Shown: positions 31,890-39,434 of the stretch, piece by piece | Layout: each line of letters opens with the position of its first letter | Position numbering within the stretch: position 1 is the first letter of the stretch | NCBI GenBank assembly: GCA_017529865.1 | Contig: JAFXNA010000004.1 | Span: 62,001-126,000 of the forward strand | From: Bacteroidaceae bacterium | GTDB taxonomy: Bacteria > Bacteroidota > Bacteroidia > Bacteroidales > Bacteroidaceae | Length of the DNA stretch: 64,000 bases | Direction of reading: 5' to 3' | The notes under the pieces: model-generated | The model's input: the letters and a program-made list of their open reading frames with translations, nothing else | Databases searched by the model: none | What the model was told of the DNA's origin: nothing | Made by a program: the position numbers and the translations under genes

Positions 31890-33159
31890 CTGGTTTTCGC
31901 TTCGACGGAGCCACTTGTGCTACCCCAGAAGAACTGGGAGGCATAGAGGAGGCTACCTCAGCGGAGGCGTGTTCCACGCACTCAGCACGTTTAGTCGTGC
32001 CAAACAAAAGCACATTACAGGCGGAATGCCAATCCCTCGGCTTAGTATAACCGCAATCGCAGTGATATGTGCGTTCATCTAAACCAATGGTATTTACAGC
32101 ACCGCAAACTGGGCACATCTTGGTAGTCGGCAGCCACTTGGACAGCACGAATGCACGGTCTGCCTTAACCAGCATCTTAATGCGCTGTTTAAGGGCTCCC
32201 ATGCAAGAGTGTTGCACTTGCTTTCCGAACCAGGTCTGTTGCCAGTTCTTGATTTGCTCGTCCTGTATGTAGATGACATCGTAGTTGGACACAAGGTCGT
32301 GGTAGATTTTGTTGCAGATGTCCTTTCGGATATTCGCGACATGTTCATGCTCACGGGCAAGCTGCTTCCTACAATTCCATCGCCGCTTGGAGTCCTTCTC
32401 TTTCTTGTGCCTGTTGAGCATCTTGCTCAGGTACTTCAGGTACTCGGTTTCTTGCACTTTGCAATCGTAGGTCTTGTTGTCCGATGTCGTTATCGTGTTC
32501 CTGATGCCGAAGTCCAGGCCGACACTCTTTCGCGTGCGGTTTCTCGGTTCTTTCGGCAACATAATGGTGAGTTTTACATAGTAGCCCGATGCCTTGCGGA
32601 TGAGCTTGGCGTCCGCTATCTCGTATTCCTCAAACTCTATCTGATGCAATCCATTCACCTTCAGCTTCCTGAAGCCAGGTATTGTGACATGGCTTGCATC
32701 CAAAATCTTTGTGAAACCAGTAATTATTGGTATGCAGTTCACTTCCGACTTGAATTTCAATGCGCCTACCTTGATACCCTTCTTCTTGGACTTGGCGAGG
32801 TTGATAATGTCCGTCTTCTTCTGGGCCACAGTAGCCCTGTGAAGAACGGATGGCAAGGTGATTGAAGAAGTTACTGGATTTTTGTCCTTGTCGTAGTGGA
32901 CTACATCCCTATGTTCGGTGTACTTGTACTCGAACATGCTGTTGTCTGGATTATCCTTGGACAATGACAGCATGTCATTGATTACCCACTTCGCTTCCTT
33001 GAAGCATTGGGACAGCTTTTCGAACACCGCTTTCGGGTTATGCCTTATGGAAACCTTCAGCTCGAACACTCGGCATATCTGCGACTTACGACGGGCATGG
33101 GTCTCTGCCATGCTCGCCTTAATCTTTGCCTTTGTATCTTCGCTTCTTACTGCTTCCAT
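31873..33159 (-). CDS. tnpB: TnpB, RNA-guided endonuclease (second copy, different lineage)
   Basis: 428 residues. RuvC catalytic residues are present: D216 (VGLDFGIRNT), E301 (VIYIQDEQIKN) and D376 (KPRDWHSACNVL). Zinc ribbon C349/C352 (CPVCG) and C367/C369 (CDCG). Sequence is only distantly related to the copy at 2404. Internal Q-H-S-C-M-G and long basic helices are as in the family. The frame is intact. Upstream AT-rich sequence offers only a poor promoter. No tnpA. Confidence 0.88.
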   Translation of the reverse strand: MEAVRSEDTKAKIKASMAETHARRKSQICRVFELKVSIRHNPKAVFEKLSQCFKEAKWVINDMLSLSKDNPDNSMFEYKYTEHRDVVHYDKDKNPVTSSITLPSVLHRATVAQKKTDIINLAKSKKKGIKVGALKFKSEVNCIPIITGFTKILDASHVTIPGFRKLKVNGLHQIEFEEYEIADAKLIRKASGYYVKLTIMLPKEPRNRTRKSVGLDFGIRNTITTSDNKTYDCKVQETEYLKYLSKMLNRHKKEKDSKRRWNCRKQLAREHEHVANIRKDICNKIYHDLVSNYDVIYIQDEQIKNWQQTWFGKQVQHSCMGALKQRIKMLVKADRAFVLSKWLPTTKMCPVCGAVNTIGLDERTYHCDCGYTKPRDWHSACNVLLFGTTKRAECVEHASAEVASSMPPSSSGVAQVAPSKRKPEAHRF

Positions 33160-33268
33160 AAATTAATTTCTTGACTATACTTATAGTTTAGAACGTTTAC
33201 TCAACAAATATATCTATTTTGGTGTCTATGAAATGTTATTTATTTCTTACATTTGCAATCGGCGGGTC

Positions 33269-33295
33269 TTACCCACACCCTAAAGGGTGTGAGCT
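33269..33295 (-). repeat. Left-end hairpin of the tnpB element
   Basis: ACACCC-TTTA-GGGTGT perfect stem preceded by AAGCTC and followed by GGGTAAG; nearly the same as the right-end hairpin. Confidence 0.7.
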
Positions 33296-33335
33296 TGCGA
33301 CTGCCGTTTTGTCAAGGGGGTTTTATTTATTTTTC

Positions 33336-34586
33336 TTACCCGTGGGTCAGGCGCCAGTCAAGGGTGCGTTTCAGCCATTCGACATACTCGGCATCGCGGC
33401 ACATGAGCTTTCCTTCGGTGTCGGAAATCTTGGCGACAGGGCGGCCATTGCATTCGATAAGCTTCATGACCTGGTTGAGCGGTTCCAGACCGCAGTCGTT
33501 GGAAAGGAACGTTCCGATACCGAACCCGACCTTGGCACGGTCTTTGAAACGAACATAAAGGTCTGTCGCACGTTCGAAATCGAGGGAGTCGGAGAAGAGC
33601 AATGTCTTCTGCATCGGGTCTCCACCGAGTTGATGGATTGCGGCAATCATCTTTTCGCCCCATTCGTACGGGTCTCCAGAGTCATGGCGGAAACCGTCCC
33701 AGACACGGACATCGTTGCGGGTGAGGTCCATGAGGAAGAGGTCGGTACGGACGCAGTCGGTGAGGTAGATGCCGTTACATCCCTTGTACTGCTTCTGCCA
33801 TGCGTCCATCATGAGACGGTTGGAATATGCGGGGTTGTACATCGGGTTTCCCTGGCCGATTGCTTCGACCGCTTCATGGGCGATGGTTCCGATAGGCTTC
33901 ACGTCATACTTCAACGCCAGGTACACATTCGATGTGCCAAGGAATATGGAATTACCGAGCACACCGCTCTTCTGGGCCTTCGTAAATGCACGGACGAGGT
34001 AGTCCTGAACCTTGCGGGAGAAACGACGGCGGAGACCGAATTCGGAGAACGGACCGATACAGTATTCGCCACGAGCAAGCATGTCAATCTTCTGGTCGAT
34101 TCGACGGATAGCTTCCGCTTCGAGTTCGGCATGGTTCTTGTTGTGGTTGTAGAAATAGACTTCGTTGACGATGGCCAGGACGTAGATTTCGAAGTAAGTG
34201 TTACGCATCAGCGGGTCCGAATCGCCACCAGCTTCGATAGTCATGTGAGACGGGGTGCTTTCGTCATAAGTCACACGTATCTCGTCACGGTCAAGACGGA
34301 ACATGCTCAGGAAATGCATGAACGAGGGTGTGAGCCACGTAGCCTTGGAGAAGAGCAGGTTAAGCTCTTCACGGCTGAACGTTAGCGTGCAGAGGTGGTC
34401 AATCTGGCGGTTGATTTCCGCCACATCTTCCTTAGTGAACTGCACGATGCTGCCATCCTTGCGGTTGCGGCACTTGTAGGCCCACTTAGCGGTGTAGTCG
34501 CTGTACTGGGTGAAGTAGAGGTTGTCCATGTTGAACTTGTACAGGTCTGTCTCAAGCAGACTTTCTATGCACCAATGGTCGAGCAT
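33336..34586 (-). CDS. pncB: Nicotinate phosphoribosyltransferase
   Basis: 416 residues, the length of bacterial PncB. Signatures in order: LLETDLYKFNMDNLYF, SEFGLRRRFS, GTSNVYLALKY, GTIAHEAVEAI (the histidine phosphorylated in the catalytic cycle), WDGFRHDSGDPYEW, LLFSDSLDFE and GFGIGTFLSNDCG. It makes nicotinate mononucleotide from nicotinate and PRPP, helped by ATP. Last gene of the pncA-yqeY-nadM-pncB operon before the inserted tnpB element. SD AAAGGAAGG. A nicotinamide-specific NadV is excluded by the motif set. Confidence 0.93.
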   Translation of the reverse strand: MLDHWCIESLLETDLYKFNMDNLYFTQYSDYTAKWAYKCRNRKDGSIVQFTKEDVAEINRQIDHLCTLTFSREELNLLFSKATWLTPSFMHFLSMFRLDRDEIRVTYDESTPSHMTIEAGGDSDPLMRNTYFEIYVLAIVNEVYFYNHNKNHAELEAEAIRRIDQKIDMLARGEYCIGPFSEFGLRRRFSRKVQDYLVRAFTKAQKSGVLGNSIFLGTSNVYLALKYDVKPIGTIAHEAVEAIGQGNPMYNPAYSNRLMMDAWQKQYKGCNGIYLTDCVRTDLFLMDLTRNDVRVWDGFRHDSGDPYEWGEKMIAAIHQLGGDPMQKTLLFSDSLDFERATDLYVRFKDRAKVGFGIGTFLSNDCGLEPLNQVMKLIECNGRPVAKISDTEGKLMCRDAEYVEWLKRTLDWRLTHG

Positions 34587-34601
34587 ATTGTTACCTTCCT
34601 T

Positions 34602-35663
34602 TTAGAACCTCGGTTCAAGGCCGAGCATGTTTAAGATGATTTTCTTGTGGTCTGCGTGGAAACCGTTTTCGTCCCTGCTGCATACCTCGTCCAATCGAAT
34701 CCAAAGGGCGTTTGCAGCATCGTCCTGACCGACGACTTCGGGGAACTTCGGGTACATAACACCGTTTTCATCCTGTTCGTACTTCGGATTGATTCGGTAC
34801 AGGAACGCAGTAGTTTCAGCATTCACACGGTCGCTAGAGCGGGGGTCACGGTAAGGTGCGTCGAAATTCTTCGATGCAGCGGGGGTCCACTCGGACGAAT
34901 CCAATCCAGTTTCTTCCCTCAGTTCACGCTCGGCTGCCTTCTGTGCAGAAAGGTCGGTCGGGTCTTGGAATCCACCAGGGAGGGCATACTTTCCGTTATC
35001 CTTGCGGACGACAAACAGTATATGACCACCGCAGAGAACGATGTTGTCAACCGTCTTGTAAACGGATGCGTACTTCGGGTTCAAATCCTTGATGTACTTG
35101 AGTTGCAAGTTGTAGGCATAAAGGATTTGGGTCTTGATACGGAGATACAGGTCTTCGTCAGCGAAAATGCCTGCGGGGAGGTTCGCTTTCAGGAACTCTT
35201 CGTCCTTTTCAGCAACAGCACGACGGATGTCTGTCGCATGGACATGGATATTTTCCTTTGCCTGCCAGAACGGTGCACCGACAAGGTTTGCGTAATCCTT
35301 GATGTACTCCATTCCGCAGAGGATGTTGTTTTCCATGTTGAACGAATAGGATTTCAGCGAATCCTGAAGCCATTTACCGAACATCGTCCAGTTGTACGGG
35401 GAATCTCGGAGGGTTTCGATAAAGATGTGAGTGCGGACACCAGCCTTGTTAACAACTTCGTCGTTATCAAGGATGTTCTGAATCATGTCGTAACGGATTG
35501 CCGAGTCAATCGGGTTTCTGGGGCTGCCAGAACCCGTGGAGCCGAGAACGAGGATGATACGGTCATGTTCCTTATCCATCTTGTCGATAATCTGATGGAG
35601 AACGTCGAGGTGTCCATTGTGGAACGGCTGGAACCTGCCGATGTAAACCCAATTCTTCATCAC
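34602..35663 (-). CDS. nadM: Bifunctional NMN/NaMN adenylyltransferase - Nudix hydrolase
   Basis: 353 residues. N-terminal half is a nucleotidyltransferase: YIGRFQPFHNGHLDVL (the G-R-F-x-P-x-H-x-G-H ATP site) and GSTGSGSPRNPIDSAIR. C-terminal half, from about 205, has a Nudix domain with LPGGFQDP and RELREETGL. The same fusion is known from cyanobacteria and large phages such as KVP40. The first domain joins (Na)MN and ATP to make (Na)AD; the second is expected to split ADP-ribose to AMP and ribose 5-phosphate. ATGA overlap with yqeY. Confidence 0.92.
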   Translation of the reverse strand: MMKNWVYIGRFQPFHNGHLDVLHQIIDKMDKEHDRIILVLGSTGSGSPRNPIDSAIRYDMIQNILDNDEVVNKAGVRTHIFIETLRDSPYNWTMFGKWLQDSLKSYSFNMENNILCGMEYIKDYANLVGAPFWQAKENIHVHATDIRRAVAEKDEEFLKANLPAGIFADEDLYLRIKTQILYAYNLQLKYIKDLNPKYASVYKTVDNIVLCGGHILFVVRKDNGKYALPGGFQDPTDLSAQKAAERELREETGLDSSEWTPAASKNFDAPYRDPRSSDRVNAETTAFLYRINPKYEQDENGVMYPKFPEVVGQDDAANALWIRLDEVCSRDENGFHADHKKIILNMLGLEPRF

Positions 35664-36115
35664 TTACCCGCCTTTGCTAGCAACGCCTTGATGACAAGCT
35701 GGCTTGCAGCCTTGCCGTCGAAACGGCCCTTGATGATGGGGGTAAGGATTTTCATGACCTTGCCCATATCCTTCTGTTCGCAAGCGCCAGTTGCGTCGAT
35801 AGCCTTTGCGATTTCGGCAACGACTTCGTCTTCGGACATCTGTGCGGGCATGTACTGCTTGTAGAGTTCGAGCGTCTTCTTTTCTTCGTCGGCACGGTCG
35901 GTCTTTCCAGCCTTGACATAGCCTTCGATGGTTTCATTCTTCTGCTTGATAGCCTTGTCGAGGACAGCAATGCACATTGCGTCGTCAACAGGTTTCTGTG
36001 CCGAGATTGCGGCATTCTTGATGTCAGACACGAGCGTACGGAGGGCAGTCAAAGCCACAGTGTCGTGAGCCTTCATCAGTTCGGTGATTTTTGTATTTAG
36101 TGTATCTAGCAGCAT
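35660..36115 (-). CDS. yqeY: YqeY-like (GatB/YqeY domain) protein
   Basis: 151 residues, matching YqeY over its length: ALRTLVSDIKNAAI, then DAIKQKNETIEGYVKAGK-like LDKAIKQKNETIEGY, YMPAQMSEDEV, and MGKVMKILTPIIKGRFDGK. YqeY resembles the tail of GatB in tRNA-dependent amidotransferase, but its role is unknown. Why it is inside a NAD salvage operon is unclear. SD GGAAG. Confidence 0.88.
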   Translation of the reverse strand: MLLDTLNTKITELMKAHDTVALTALRTLVSDIKNAAISAQKPVDDAMCIAVLDKAIKQKNETIEGYVKAGKTDRADEEKKTLELYKQYMPAQMSEDEVVAEIAKAIDATGACEQKDMGKVMKILTPIIKGRFDGKAASQLVIKALLAKAGK

Positions 36116-36128
36116 AATGCTTCCTTGT

Positions 36129-36683
36129 TTAGATGTTCAAAATATTGATTTGCTTGCATTTCATGGCAGTGAGTGCGGCTTTATGGCATTCCATGTCAAG
36201 GTCGAGGCAGCAGTTTTCATACACGCCAACGATTGCTTCTGGGAATGCGGTCTTGACACCGTTGGCATTGCTGTCCACGCAGATGCTCGTCACGGTTCCA
36301 GCCAGGTAGACTTCGGTCGGCGGGATTTCGATGCCAGCGTAAGTTTCGTGGTCGCCCAAAATTGCTGCCCAGTACGGGAAGCCAAAGGTATTCTTGTCGA
36401 TGACATTGTTTTCTGTCACGTAGTCACGGAGTTCGGGGATAATTTCCCAACCAGGAGTACCCTTGATGCAGTGCGGAAAAGGCAAGTTCTTACCTTCCTG
36501 TGTTTCCATGTAGTTTGCGGAATGCGTGTCACGGGTGAACCAGATTTTGCCGTCAAATTCCTTGATGAGCTTGATGATGTTCTGGATGACCTTCTGGGCC
36601 CATTCCTTGTTCGGGTTTCTGAGGGCGCCTGTGATAAAGTCCACCTGCATGTCAACGATGATTAGGTTCTTATTTTTCATCAT
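36129..36683 (-). CDS. pncA: Nicotinamidase-like cysteine hydrolase
   Basis: 184 residues, isochorismatase fold. Catalytic triad visible: D11 (IIVDMQVDF), K97 (IDKNTFGFP) and C135 (GTVTSICVDSNA). Metal-site pattern R-D-T-H (52-54) and PHCIKGTPGWE (H71) are those of nicotinamidases. It should turn nicotinamide into nicotinate and ammonia, the ammonia also being the substrate of NadE. Context (pncB, nadM, nadE) supports this over other isochorismatase-like activities. Promoter at 36715-36743 and a leader hairpin hiding the SD lie upstream. Confidence 0.88.
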   Translation of the reverse strand: MMKNKNLIIVDMQVDFITGALRNPNKEWAQKVIQNIIKLIKEFDGKIWFTRDTHSANYMETQEGKNLPFPHCIKGTPGWEIIPELRDYVTENNVIDKNTFGFPYWAAILGDHETYAGIEIPPTEVYLAGTVTSICVDSNANGVKTAFPEAIVGVYENCCLDLDMECHKAALTAMKCKQINILNI

Positions 36684-36690
36684 AAAAAAT

Positions 36691-36712
36691 CTCCTGTATG
36701 GTTGTACAGGAG
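36691..36712 (-). promoter_or_regulatory. Leader hairpin enclosing the pncA ribosome binding site
   Basis: 8-bp perfect stem CTCCTGTA/TACAGGAG with a 6-nt loop. On the minus strand the 3' arm contains the SD AGGAG and is followed by ATTTTTT and the start ATG. The hairpin lies only 2 bp after the -10 hexamer, so it is at the very 5' end of the message. It could sequester the SD, act as a weak attenuator or protect the 5' end. Confidence 0.65.
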
Positions 36713-36714
36713 AA

Positions 36715-36743
36715 AATATAAAACATTAAACCAACGCTGTCAA
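36715..36743 (-). promoter_or_regulatory. Sigma70-like promoter of the NAD salvage operon
   Basis: Minus-strand TTGACA, 17 bp, TATATT. The TGA stop of the small membrane protein gene lies inside the -35 element. Confidence 0.85.
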
Positions 36744-36904
36744 GACCGATTTTTCCAATTTTTGAAATTAGATGCAATCCAAGAGAAAAATCTGCAAACT
36801 AATTTAAACAAGAAGTTCAATCCAGCAGTACACAAAAGTACGATAATAGCACCGATAACACCAAGAACAAGGGAAAAAATAAAACCGCTAACTGAAACTA
36901 CCAT
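36740..36904 (-). CDS. Small membrane protein
   Basis: 54 residues from ATG 36904, which overlaps the end of nrdG; GGAGGG lies eight bases upstream. Two adjacent hydrophobic segments (IFSLVLGVIGAIIVLLC and LNFLFKLVCRFFSWI) then a basic tail. It fills the otherwise empty gap between nrdG and the pncA promoter. Function unknown. Confidence 0.6.
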   Translation of the reverse strand: MVVSVSGFIFSLVLGVIGAIIVLLCTAGLNFLFKLVCRFFSWIASNFKNWKNRS

Positions 36905-37448
36905 CCAAATTGCCCTCCATTTCCTTCAACTGGATTTCATGAAGAACCACCTTCCCCTCGACAATACTCTTCGGAACGTCGATAATACGCTGATTGGACG
37001 AACCCCTGAAGGTCAGGCTCAAATCCCGCAAATCCTTCAAATACGGTCCGTCAATCAAGATGTCGGTGTAGGTCAGCAACTCCTTCATCGCAGGATGGGC
37101 AAACTTGGACATCAGCATTTCGTAACGGTAGCCAGTGAAGACCACGAGGTGCAGTCTGCGCATTTTGACACCAAGTACGAAAGGCAGAAGCTGAACCGCC
37201 TGTTCCATCGGGTCGCCACCACTGAGGGTAACGCCGCTCAACAGAGGGTTCGCATCGACCATTTTCAACAGGCTGTCTGCAGTCTCGACTTGCCCCTTCC
37301 CGAAAGCATGCGTCTCGGGATTGTGACATTCGGGACAATGATGGCTGCAACCCTGGGTGAAGACAACGAAGCGGATACCAGGACCGTCAACGAACGACTC
37401 CTGCTCGATACCAGCTATTCTCAAATCTTCGTCTTCACTCATGTACAT
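36888..37448 (-). CDS. nrdG: Anaerobic ribonucleotide reductase activating protein (radical SAM)
   Basis: 186 residues. The radical-SAM cluster motif is TQGCSHHCPECHNPET (C34, C38, C41), followed by LSGGDPMEQ, the G-G-D-P SAM-contact motif. NrdG uses a 4Fe-4S cluster and SAM to put the glycyl radical on NrdD, which is encoded at 47614. The start (37448 or 37442) is uncertain because no good SD is seen. In a unit with the HAD phosphatase. Confidence 0.92.
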   Translation of the reverse strand: MYMSEDEDLRIAGIEQESFVDGPGIRFVVFTQGCSHHCPECHNPETHAFGKGQVETADSLLKMVDANPLLSGVTLSGGDPMEQAVQLLPFVLGVKMRRLHLVVFTGYRYEMLMSKFAHPAMKELLTYTDILIDGPYLKDLRDLSLTFRGSSNQRIIDVPKSIVEGKVVLHEIQLKEMEGNLDGSFS

Positions 37449-37460
37449 AAGCAATAACCA

Positions 37461-37859
37461 TTAAAGTGGGTTGAAACGCTGCAAAAGTTTCGCCACATAC
37501 CCTTCCCAGTTTATAGGTTCAAAGATTACGCTCTTGTCGTCGATGTAGTGGTCAGCGCTGATTTTCCTGCCATAAAGGGTTCCTTCCTCGCCATCCTGCT
37601 CCCCAATGTTCTTGTTTACAGCGTCAAAGTTCAGTCCGTACTGTTCGCAGAACTTGACCGCATCGATGAGATACGGGCCGTCCTCATAGTGTTTTCCACC
37701 GTAGTTTTCACGGCAAGTCCAGAGGACTATCTGGTGGCCCATGCTCTGCAAATGGTTGAGGGCACGGATTAGAACCGTGTTCGGGGTGGCGTTGTTCACG
37801 TCTGGGAAGCTGTCGCCAAGGGCCAGCGTTCCGTCAAAGTCTACTGCTATTACTGCCAT
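37461..37859 (-). CDS. HAD-superfamily phosphatase
   Basis: 132 residues from ATG 37859. IAVDFDGTLAL is the D-x-D nucleophile motif (D7, D9); IVLWTCRENYGG carries motif II (T); YIDDKSVIF is motif IV (DD). Small phage HAD proteins of this shape are often nucleotide phosphatases, matching the nucleotide genes around it; the substrate is not shown. A promoter and SD-hiding hairpin precede it. Confidence 0.85.
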   Translation of the reverse strand: MAVIAVDFDGTLALGDSFPDVNNATPNTVLIRALNHLQSMGHQIVLWTCRENYGGKHYEDGPYLIDAVKFCEQYGLNFDAVNKNIGEQDGEEGTLYGRKISADHYIDDKSVIFEPINWEGYVAKLLQRFNPL

Positions 37860-37864
37860 ATAAA

Positions 37865-37890
37865 AACCTTCGGTTGAAGTACCGAAGGTT
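37865..37890 (-). promoter_or_regulatory. Leader hairpin with U run before the HAD gene
   Basis: 9-bp perfect stem AACCTTCGG/CCGAAGGTT, 8-nt loop, directly after the -10 element. The 3' arm holds GAAGG (the only SD) and is followed by TTTTTAT-ATG. Same plan as the pncA leader. Confidence 0.65.
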
Positions 37891-37919
37891 AACATAGATA
37901 ATTTTTTGTGAATTGTCAA
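37891..37919 (-). promoter_or_regulatory. Sigma70-like promoter
   Basis: Minus-strand TTGACA, 17 bp, TATGTT, drives the HAD-nrdG unit. Its -35 overlaps the last codon region of the upstream gene (stop at 37916). Confidence 0.8.
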
Positions 37920-38191
37920 GCTAGATTAATCCAGCCAGAATCAGCATCGAACGACACCATGTCATCTGGTTTGCAGCCTTCCTTCAATGCATCGACAAGG
38001 TCGCTGACGACACCCAACAGAGGGCGTTCAGGGGGAGTGGCCTTGTGTTTTTCCACACGCCATCCCCCTTCGGTGAATGTCACAGCGGCGTCTGGGCCGT
38101 ATATGTGCATACGTCCAGCAAGGTCGGTAAACAGGTCGATTAGTCTGTATTTTGCAGGTCCAGCTGCGATAGCTCCCTTATCGGTATTCAT
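37916..38191 (-). CDS. Hypothetical protein
   Basis: 91 residues from ATG 38191 (GGAGG six bases upstream). Contains a DLFTDLAGRMHIYGPDAAVTF region and a GCKPDDMVSFD segment. No family. Confidence 0.65.
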   Translation of the reverse strand: MNTDKGAIAAGPAKYRLIDLFTDLAGRMHIYGPDAAVTFTEGGWRVEKHKATPPERPLLGVVSDLVDALKEGCKPDDMVSFDADSGWINLA

Positions 38192-38213
38192 AATTTCCTC
38201 CAATTTAATTTAG

Positions 38214-38483
38214 TTAATCATCACACTTAACAACTTTATATATGGCGTTTTCGTGGTTCAGCAAATAATCCTTGCGGCCTGGATAACGAAATGCATCATC
38301 AAACAGGTTATCCAACGCACATTCGATAGTGTCCTTGATTTTTTCATCCATCAAAGCAATATCGGCGTCAGTCGGCTCTTCATTGACTTGGTCAACCACT
38401 ACATCGGAGTTATCTCTAATATTGTGCAGAAGTTCTGGCTGATAATCTACGCTGACAAGCAGCTTGATTTTTCTCTTTTCCAT
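38214..38483 (-). CDS. Hypothetical protein
   Basis: 89 residues from ATG 38483. Strand KIKLLVSVDY then helices with acidic residues (TDADIALMDEKIKDTIECAL). Weak SD. No family. Confidence 0.6.
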   Translation of the reverse strand: MEKRKIKLLVSVDYQPELLHNIRDNSDVVVDQVNEEPTDADIALMDEKIKDTIECALDNLFDDAFRYPGRKDYLLNHENAIYKVVKCDD

Positions 38484-38522
38484 ATACAGTTTCTTTGAGT
38501 CCAATTAAATCAAGTTTGCAAA

Positions 38523-39398
38523 CTACGTGTGGCAATCACAGCGCCATACATAGCAGTCATCAGGGATGCCTTTCCAGACTTCCATCCAAGTCTTGTTGAA
38601 ATCCTTGTCTTCATCCCAGGTTACCGCCCACCAGCCCATGTGGCCATGTTCAATCCATTGGCCGGACGGAATAACCAAAGCCCAGAACGGTGCAGCTTCA
38701 CGAAGGTTCCCATCAACGAACTCCTGTTCGGTCATAGCAGCAATATCGTCCACCTTGACATGCCATCTCAGATTGAAAAGTTCGTCTGATGAGATTGCCG
38801 CCTCCATGTCCTTGATGCTCTGCTGTCCATTGTAGATTTCCCTTGCTTTCTTGAGGTCATCGTCAACGCTCTCTCGTGCCTGTTTCCAGCTAATAAAATC
38901 AGGTTTGAAATATGGTTTGAGCCTGTTATAGACACCAGTGAAGTAATCCTTCTTGCCCTTCATGAAAGCGTCGATGTCAATTTGAGATTTTTTAACAACC
39001 TTCACATCAGTGTCGCCAACATCCTCGGTAAGGAACGGGCAGTTTTTCCATGAATACGGGTTATAGTAATCCCATTTATGATTCGGATTGGTAAACTGAT
39101 AACTCTGTACGATATGGCCATCCTTTACGACGGCATATGATTCGGTCGGCCTTACCTTTGGCTCCTCGGAATATATATACTCGGGATGAAGACCGTACCA
39201 ATCTTCCAAGAATTTTTCTGGAGATTCATAGTCCGAAAAGTTCTCGTTATATTCCTTGATTGACTCTTCCAACCTGTCAACATAGACACAGTAATCGGTA
39301 CGCCCCGTGCATTCGTATTCGTGATACGGAAGCATCAGCCTATCGAGTTCTTCCTTTTGGTCGGTCTTTGTAATCACATAGGTGGTAAAGTGGCTCAT
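38523..39398 (-). CDS. Hypothetical phage protein
   Basis: 291 residues. MSHFTTYVITKTD at the start and WDYYNPYSWKNCPFL, MEAAISSDELFNLRWHVKVDDI and APFWALVIPSGQWIEHGHMGWW later are typical of a widespread large-phage family of unknown function. It lies in the thyA/dihydrofolate reductase unit. Confidence 0.7.
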   Translation of the reverse strand: MSHFTTYVITKTDQKEELDRLMLPYHEYECTGRTDYCVYVDRLEESIKEYNENFSDYESPEKFLEDWYGLHPEYIYSEEPKVRPTESYAVVKDGHIVQSYQFTNPNHKWDYYNPYSWKNCPFLTEDVGDTDVKVVKKSQIDIDAFMKGKKDYFTGVYNRLKPYFKPDFISWKQARESVDDDLKKAREIYNGQQSIKDMEAAISSDELFNLRWHVKVDDIAAMTEQEFVDGNLREAAPFWALVIPSGQWIEHGHMGWWAVTWDEDKDFNKTWMEVWKGIPDDCYVWRCDCHT

Positions 39399-39434
39399 AG
39401 TAGTCCTTTTGTTGAAGTGTTGAATTTAATTCCG

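Larger units (their letters stand above)
31857..33300 (-). mobile_element. Solitary tnpB element with matching end structures (IS200/IS605 type)
   Basis: Both ends carry the same subterminal hairpin on the minus strand: AAGCTCACACCCTTTAGGGTG-TGGGTA at the left end (33269-33295) and AAGCTCACCGCTTTTAGGTGG-TGGGTA at the right end (31862-31889), the latter followed by GTTCAC. A 5' TTGAC lies just before the left end. Such ends are typical of IS200/IS605 elements. It holds only tnpB and sits between pncB and the small gene at 31838. Exact outer limits are approximate. Confidence 0.8.

Noticed and set aside
35070..35095. GGGTTCAAATCC, like the T-loop of a tRNA
   Set aside because: It is inside the nadM gene and no acceptor or anticodon stem forms around it. 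No tRNA was found in the window.
33219..35864. Two long plus-strand frames (388 and 405 codons)
   Set aside because: They lie opposite pncB and nadM, which have clear family motifs; their translations show no family and no SD.
37509..37517. TATAAACT on the minus strand inside the HAD gene
   Set aside because: It encodes I-N-W in a conserved region, so it is probably chance and not a promoter.
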